From: Ideonella sp.
GTDB taxonomy: Bacteria > Pseudomonadota > Gammaproteobacteria > Burkholderiales > Burkholderiaceae_C
Length of the DNA: 64,000 nt
Assembly (NCBI GenBank): GCA_015075545.1
Contig: JABTUC010000005.1
Span: forward strand, 248,001 to 312,000
Reading direction: 5' to 3'
Shown: piece by piece, positions 59,459-64,000 of the stretch
Numbering within the stretch: the first letter of the stretch is position 1
Layout: every line of letters starts with the position of its first letter
Translations under genes and position numbers: made by a program
Notes under the pieces: generated by a model
Told to the model about the DNA's origin: nothing
The model's database searches: none
What the model saw: only the letters and a program-made list of their open reading frames with translations

Positions 59459-60640
59459 ATGACCCGATCCACGATGAACACCGCTGGCGCGCGCACCCCC
59501 GCCGTCACCACCCGCCTGCCGAACGTGGGCACCACGATCTTCAGCGTGATGTCGGCGCTGGCGGTGCAGCACGGCGCGGTCAACCTCGGCCAAGGCTTTC
59601 CGGACTTCGACTGCGACCCCGCGCTGCTCGACGCGGTGAATCACGCGATGCGCTCCGGCCTGAACCAGTACCCGCCGATGGCCGGCGTGCCGGCGCTGCG
59701 CGAGGCGGTCGCGGCCAAGATCGAGCGCCTGTACGGGCACCGCTACGACGCCGGTGAGGAGATCACCATCACGGCCGGCGCGACCCAGGCGATCCTGACC
59801 GCGGTGCTGGCCGTCGTGCATCCGGGCGACGAGGTGATCGTGCTCGAACCGTGCTACGACAGCTACGTGCCCAACGTCGAACTGGGCGGTGGCCGCGCCG
59901 TGCGCGTGGCGCTCACCGCCGGCACCTTCAGGCCCGACTTCGACGCCATCGCCGCCGCGCTGACGCCGCGCACGCGCGCGATCATGGTGAACTCGCCGCA
60001 CAACCCCAGCGCGACGATCTGGACGCGCGATGATCTCGATCGCCTCGCCGCGCTGCTGCGCCCGACCGATGTGCTGCTGATCGCCGATGAGGTCTACGAG
60101 CACATGGTGTTCGACGGCGTGGCGCACGCCAGCGCGTCGGGCCACCCCGAGCTGGCGGCGCGCGCATTCGTGGTGTCGAGCTTCGGCAAGACCTATCACG
60201 TCACCGGCTGGAAGGTGGGCTACGTCGCCGCGCCGCGGCCGCTGACCGCCGAGTTCCGCAAGGTGCATCAGTTCAACGTGTTCACCGTCAACACGCCGGT
60301 GCAGCATGGCCTGGCGCAGTACATGCGCGACCCGAGGCCGTACGAGGAGCTGAGCGCTTTCTACCAGCGCAAGCGCGATCTGTTCCGTGCCGGCCTGGCG
60401 CGCACGCGGCTGCGCCTGCTGCCCAGTCAGGGCAGCTACTTTCAGTGCGTCGACTATGGCGCCGTCAGCAGCCTCGACGAAGAGGCCTTCTGTCGCTGGC
60501 TGACGGCCGAGGTCGGCGTGGCGGCGATCCCGCTGGCCGCGTTCTACGACGACGGCCGCAACCAGAAGCTGGCGCGGTTTTGCTTCGCCAAGCGCGACGA
60601 GACGCTGCACGCCGCGCTGGAGCGCCTGGCGCGCTTGTAG
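59459..60640 (+). CDS. PLP aminotransferase, YbdL methionine-type
   Basis: A 393-residue class I aminotransferase. NLGQGFPDFDCDPALLDAVN and MVNSPHNPSATIWTRDDL are typical of the YbdL/KAT II subgroup that prefers methionine and aromatic amino acids. ITAGATQAILTAVLAVVHPG binds phosphate, and VVSSFGKTYHVTGWKVGY holds the PLP Lys. ATG 59474 is an alternative start. It could make 2-oxo-4-methylthiobutanoate for methionine salvage. Confidence 0.9.
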   Translation: MTRSTMNTAGARTPAVTTRLPNVGTTIFSVMSALAVQHGAVNLGQGFPDFDCDPALLDAVNHAMRSGLNQYPPMAGVPALREAVAAKIERLYGHRYDAGEEITITAGATQAILTAVLAVVHPGDEVIVLEPCYDSYVPNVELGGGRAVRVALTAGTFRPDFDAIAAALTPRTRAIMVNSPHNPSATIWTRDDLDRLAALLRPTDVLLIADEVYEHMVFDGVAHASASGHPELAARAFVVSSFGKTYHVTGWKVGYVAAPRPLTAEFRKVHQFNVFTVNTPVQHGLAQYMRDPRPYEELSAFYQRKRDLFRAGLARTRLRLLPSQGSYFQCVDYGAVSSLDEEAFCRWLTAEVGVAAIPLAAFYDDGRNQKLARFCFAKRDETLHAALERLARL

Positions 60641-60655
60641 GCTCTCGTCGGCCGC

Positions 60656-62848
60656 TCAGCCCTTCGGCTTCGGTGATGGCGGCAGCGGCAGGTCGGCGAA
60701 GTCGCTGCGCTGCTCGGGGTTGAGGCGCTCGGGCGTGTCGTCGCGGCCGAGCACGACGGTGTCGTCGATCGGCACCGGGCTGGTCGGGTCGAGATCGACC
60801 GTGCCGTAGACGTTGCTCGCCTCGTCGCCGGCGGCCGGCACCGCGCCCGATGCGCGCAGCACCTCGATCGCCGGCTCGCTCGACGCCGCGGGTGGATCAC
60901 CGAGGCTGGCCAGGCCGCCGACCGATGTGAACAGGTGCGGTCGTGCCGTGGTCGGCTCGAACTCGCCGCCGCTTGGCGCAGCCGGCCCGCCCAGCGGCAG
61001 CAGCACGTCGATCGACGACGGCGGGCCGCCCTCGTGGTCGAGCAGGTCGCGCGCCATCGAGTACAGGAACAGCACCTCGCGATACGCCGGCAGCTCGAAC
61101 GGCTCGCCACCATCGCGGCGGAACATCAGCGCCTCGAGCTCGGCCATCGCATCGATCGGCGCGTGCCATACACCTTCGAGACGCTTCATCACACGCGGAT
61201 ACTCGTCGAGCGAGCGGCCGTGCTGCAGATCGGCATCCCAATCGGGCGCATAGGCGTTGAAGCGGTGGTTGAAGCGCTCGCGCGTGCGCTCGTAGATGCT
61301 GCGGTCGCCGCGGCGCCGGTAGATCTCGAGCAGCTTCAGGTACGGCAGCGGGCTGGTGCCGCCGCTGCCGCGGATGTGGCTCATCAGTAAGTCGATCGCC
61401 GCATCGTCCTGGCCCAGCACGACGAAGAACTCGGCCTGCTGCTCGAGATCGATCAGCTCCTCGATCGATACGTCGCGCGGTGGCTGCTGCGTCGGCGGGA
61501 ACACCGAATCGCGGAAACCGCCGGCCGGGGCCGCCGGAGCCGCGCTGGGCCGCACCGGCTGCGCCACTGCAGCCACCGTGTCGCCCTGCGGCACTCGCGT
61601 CGACGCCGGTGCCATCTGTGGCGGCAGCGTCATCGGGTGCAGCGTCGGCGGGTTGGCCGGTGGCAGGCGGCTGTTCTGCGCCGCGCGCGAGGCCGCCCAC
61701 CATTGCGCCTGCTGCTCGCGCTGCATCCGCCGCATGCGCAGCCACAGCCACAGCGCCAGTGCCGCCAGCAGCGCCATGCCGACGCCGAGCCACGGCGCGA
61801 GGCGGCTGGTGCCCTCAGCCCGCGCCAGCTTCGCGCGCAATGTGACCATCTGCTCGCGGTCGCGTTCGATATCGGCGCGCAGCTTGGTCATGCCGTCTTC
61901 GATTGCTCGCATGCGCTCCGCGGTGAGCGCCGCGGCGTCCAGCGCAGCGCTCGCCGCCGACTCGACGGCGCTGGCGACCGGCGCGGCGGCACTGGCGGCT
62001 GCGGCAACGGTGCGCAGTTGCAGCTCGTGCGAATCCTGCATCGCGCTGGCCGCCGGGGCCGATGCGGCACCCCGCGGCGCCGGTTCGATCGCATCGAGCT
62101 GCAGCCGCGGGCCGCGTGGCGTGGGTGCCGAGGCGGCCACCTGCGCTGCGGGTGCCACGCCGGCGGCCGCCACCGTGGTCGCACGCCGGGCGGGTCGTCG
62201 CGTCACCGTGGCTGCTGCCGACGCGCTGCGCTGGGGCCGCGTTGTGGCGGCCATCCGCGGTCTCGCGGTCGGCGCCGGCGCAGCCTGCGTGGGCGCCGCA
62301 CGTCGCTCGCCTTCGGTGTCGGTGCGCGCGCTCGCCGAGCCTCCGCTCGCCGCATCGCCGCCCGCAGAAGCCGGCCCGGCGGGCGCGGACTCGACCGGCG
62401 CCGAAACCGGCGACTCGGGCCGGGCCGTGGCGACCGCCGGCTCGACCGCCGGCGCAGCGGCAGCCACCGTGACGAGCGGCGGATCGGCCAGCACGGTGAA
62501 GCGTCGCTCGAGCTGGTTGGTGCAGCCGAGCGTCAACGTGACCGTGATCACCGGCTCGTCGATCGCGCTGGTCGACAGCACGCGCACCAGCCGCTCTTCG
62601 GCTGTGGGCCCGGGTTCGATCCCGATGCGGATCGTCGACGGCTGGATGCGGCGCTCGCCCTGCTGCACATCGGCCGTGACGCAGGTCGAGGTCAGTTGCT
62701 CATCGGGTGCCACCCGCACGGTGACCGCGAAGTTCAGCGGGGCGCCGAGCGCAACGGCCTCGGGCGCGCGCAGGATGCCAAGCGCGTGAGCGGCCGGGCA
62801 GACCATGCCCGCCATGGCTGCCACCAGGACGAAGGCACATGCTTTCAT
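60656..62848 (-). CDS. FimV-like envelope protein
   Basis: A 730-residue FimV-family protein. A signal peptide (KACAFVLVAAMAGMVCPAAH) is followed by a FimV N-terminal-like domain with LGAPLNFAVTVRVAP and LTLGCTNQLERRFTVLADPP. A long Ala/Pro-rich linker and a coiled-coil stretch (residues about 370-405) come before a membrane helix (APWLGVGMALLAALALWLWL). The cytoplasmic half has the acidic EELIDLEQQAEFFVVLGQDD (TPR-like) region. No LysM domain is evident. FimV/HubP proteins act in type IV pili and pole organisation. Start 62848 is fixed by the signal peptide. Confidence 0.75.
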   Translation of the reverse strand: MKACAFVLVAAMAGMVCPAAHALGILRAPEAVALGAPLNFAVTVRVAPDEQLTSTCVTADVQQGERRIQPSTIRIGIEPGPTAEERLVRVLSTSAIDEPVITVTLTLGCTNQLERRFTVLADPPLVTVAAAAPAVEPAVATARPESPVSAPVESAPAGPASAGGDAASGGSASARTDTEGERRAAPTQAAPAPTARPRMAATTRPQRSASAAATVTRRPARRATTVAAAGVAPAAQVAASAPTPRGPRLQLDAIEPAPRGAASAPAASAMQDSHELQLRTVAAAASAAAPVASAVESAASAALDAAALTAERMRAIEDGMTKLRADIERDREQMVTLRAKLARAEGTSRLAPWLGVGMALLAALALWLWLRMRRMQREQQAQWWAASRAAQNSRLPPANPPTLHPMTLPPQMAPASTRVPQGDTVAAVAQPVRPSAAPAAPAGGFRDSVFPPTQQPPRDVSIEELIDLEQQAEFFVVLGQDDAAIDLLMSHIRGSGGTSPLPYLKLLEIYRRRGDRSIYERTRERFNHRFNAYAPDWDADLQHGRSLDEYPRVMKRLEGVWHAPIDAMAELEALMFRRDGGEPFELPAYREVLFLYSMARDLLDHEGGPPSSIDVLLPLGGPAAPSGGEFEPTTARPHLFTSVGGLASLGDPPAASSEPAIEVLRASGAVPAAGDEASNVYGTVDLDPTSPVPIDDTVVLGRDDTPERLNPEQRSDFADLPLPPSPKPKG

Positions 62849-63026
62849 GCGGTGGTGGCGGTCGCTGGAAGTCACTTCGTCGCGCTGACTCTTCTCGCGC
62901 GGCACTCTAGCATGAAGGCCTGTGCGTACCGTTCGCCACGCATGGCACCGGCCACCTGCGTGCGACAATGTTGTCTGCCATGCGTCACGTCGTGCGCGCG
63001 AAGCCGAGCGCCGCGGGTACTGCTCG

Positions 63027-63806
63027 ATGCCCTCCGAACTGCTGACCGACCGCCGCGCCGCCACGCTGATCCTGACGATCAGCGACCCGGCCACCCGAAA
63101 CACCCTGTCGCCACAGGTCTACGAGGCCGGCAGCCGCGCGCTGGCGCAAGTGGCGGCCGACCCGACGCTGCGCTGCGTCATCGTGCGCGGCGACGGGCCG
63201 CATTTCTGTGCCGGCGGCGACCTCCATCGGCTGGCGGCGGCACGCGAGGGCCCGGCCGACACGCCGCACACCAACGTCGAGCGATTCCACGGCTTCGTGC
63301 GCGCGCTGCGTGCCTGCCCGAAGCCGGTGATCGCAGCGGTCGAGGGCCACGCGGCCGGTGGCGGCTGCTCGCTGGCGTTGGCCTGCGACCTGATCGTCGC
63401 CGCACGCGGTGCCAGGTTCACGATGTCGTACGGCCGCGCGGGCCTGTCGCCCGACGGTGGCGGCACCTACCATCTGGCGCGCGCGTTGCCGCGGGCGCTG
63501 GCGCTGCAACTGCTGTGGCTGCCCGAGCCGACGGCGGCCGAGCGCTGGCACCAATGGGGCCTGGTCAACGCGTTGTGCGACGACGGTCAGGCACTGGCCG
63601 AGGCGCTCGTCTGGGCCGAGCGCCTGGGTCGCACCGCGAGCAACGCGGTGGCCAGTGCGAAGGCGCTGGTCGAATCGGCTGGCACGCACGGCCTCGCCGC
63701 TCACCTCGACGACGAGCGCGAACACTTCGTGGCCAACCTGCGGCACGACAACGCCGCAGAGGGTTTGCGCGCCTTCTTCGACAAGCGCAGCCCGCGCTTC
63801 TCGTGA
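63027..63806 (+). CDS. Enoyl-CoA hydratase/isomerase family protein
   Basis: A 259-residue crotonase. The oxyanion-hole segments are FCAGGDLHRLAAA and AAVEGHAAGGGCSLALACDL. YGRAGLSPDGGGTYHLARAL is close to the hydratase active-site region, with Asp/Gly in place of the usual second Glu, so isomerase or other chemistry is possible. ATG 63027 begins MPSELLTDRRAATL; an open frame continues upstream but is unlikely to be translated. The next gene starts 7 bases on. Confidence 0.87.
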   Translation: MPSELLTDRRAATLILTISDPATRNTLSPQVYEAGSRALAQVAADPTLRCVIVRGDGPHFCAGGDLHRLAAAREGPADTPHTNVERFHGFVRALRACPKPVIAAVEGHAAGGGCSLALACDLIVAARGARFTMSYGRAGLSPDGGGTYHLARALPRALALQLLWLPEPTAAERWHQWGLVNALCDDGQALAEALVWAERLGRTASNAVASAKALVESAGTHGLAAHLDDEREHFVANLRHDNAAEGLRAFFDKRSPRFS

Positions 63807-63813
63807 CGGCACG

Positions 63814-64000
63814 ATGGCGACCCTGGCTGTCACGCCCGAGGAATTGCAGCGCGTCGAGTGCGGCGCCTGGTTCTCGCGTCTGTCGGCCGGACTGCGCAGC
63901 GACATCCTCGAGCAGGCCGTGGTGCGGCGCTATGCCGATGGCGCGTCGCTCGGCACGCGTGGCGGTCCTCCGGAGAACTGGTACGGCGTGGCTCGTGGTG
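63814..64000 (+). CDS. Start of a Crp/Fnr-family regulator (3' cut by window)
   Basis: The first 62 residues of a cNMP-binding regulator: RVECGAWFSRLSAGLRSDIL and VVRRYADGASLGTRGGPPEN are the opening of a Crp-type beta-roll. The DNA-binding domain is beyond the window. It begins 7 bases after the hydratase stop and is probably transcribed with it. Confidence 0.7.
   Translation, partial: MATLAVTPEELQRVECGAWFSRLSAGLRSDILEQAVVRRYADGASLGTRGGPPENWYGVARG

Overview
The window is one high-GC chromosomal stretch from a betaproteobacterium of the order Burkholderiales. The gene orders point to the Rubrivivax/Leptothrix/Comamonadaceae side: a pmd-type protocatechuate 4,5-cleavage cluster, mltG-tmk-holB-pilZ-tatD, rimP-nusA-infB-rbfA-truB-typA, pepA-holC, separate HldE kinase and adenylyltransferase genes, and an orphan Bug-family binding protein. 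The genus is inferred from gene content only.

1-11.2 kb: all 14 protein genes and a tRNA-Pro are on the + strand. The core is an aromatic catabolic operon for protocatechuate (meta 4,5-cleavage): ring cleavage by PmdAB, oxidation by PmdC, lactone hydrolysis by PmdD/LigI, hydration by PmdE/LigJ and aldol cleavage by PmdF/LigK to pyruvate and oxaloacetate. A second LigA/LigB-like pair, a DUF1932 dehydrogenase and a ModA-like protein without a signal peptide are in the same unit. The oxalomesaconate tautomerase is not in the window. At 11187-11214, in the gap between convergent genes, lies a site strongly resembling the chromosome-dimer resolution site dif. Gene strand bias switches there, so this is probably the replication terminus.

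11.2-24.5 kb: mostly - strand housekeeping genes (ankyrin protein, tatD, pilZ, holB, tmk, mltG), divergent ygfZ and DUF4936, a hotdog thioesterase-GNAT fusion, isocitrate lyase with its own terminator and an AT-rich regulated-looking upstream region, a glutamine amidotransferase, an omega-aminotransferase, a DMT exporter and dusA. Two near-identical copies of a ~70-bp hairpin-containing repeat lie at 17.2 and 22.4 kb.

24.5-37.4 kb: acetate permease ActP with its DUF485 partner, an MHS-type MFS transporter, a cNMP/CBS/DUF294 nucleotidyltransferase paired with a DEDDh exonuclease, an alpha/beta hydrolase, and the ADP-heptose pathway (gmhB, rfaE2, gmhA, hldD, rfaE1) with a family 9 glycosyltransferase.

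37.5-46.7 kb: the typA-truB-rbfA-infB-nusA-rimP translation/transcription operon on the - strand. Its leader carries a recognisable sigma70 promoter followed by an intrinsic terminator, which suggests attenuation. Divergent fabI follows.

46.7-64 kb: an Orn/Lys/Arg decarboxylase, an NfeD/SPFH pair, a tRNA-Ser with an adjacent lone tyrosine integrase (remnant island), a decayed livK pseudogene, pepA-holC, divergent lptFG, cbiX, a CysB-family regulator, an aminotransferase, a FimV-like protein, an enoyl-CoA hydratase and the start of a Crp/Fnr-type regulator. No stretch over about 300 bases lacks a feature. No CRISPR array, rRNA or insertion sequence was seen.
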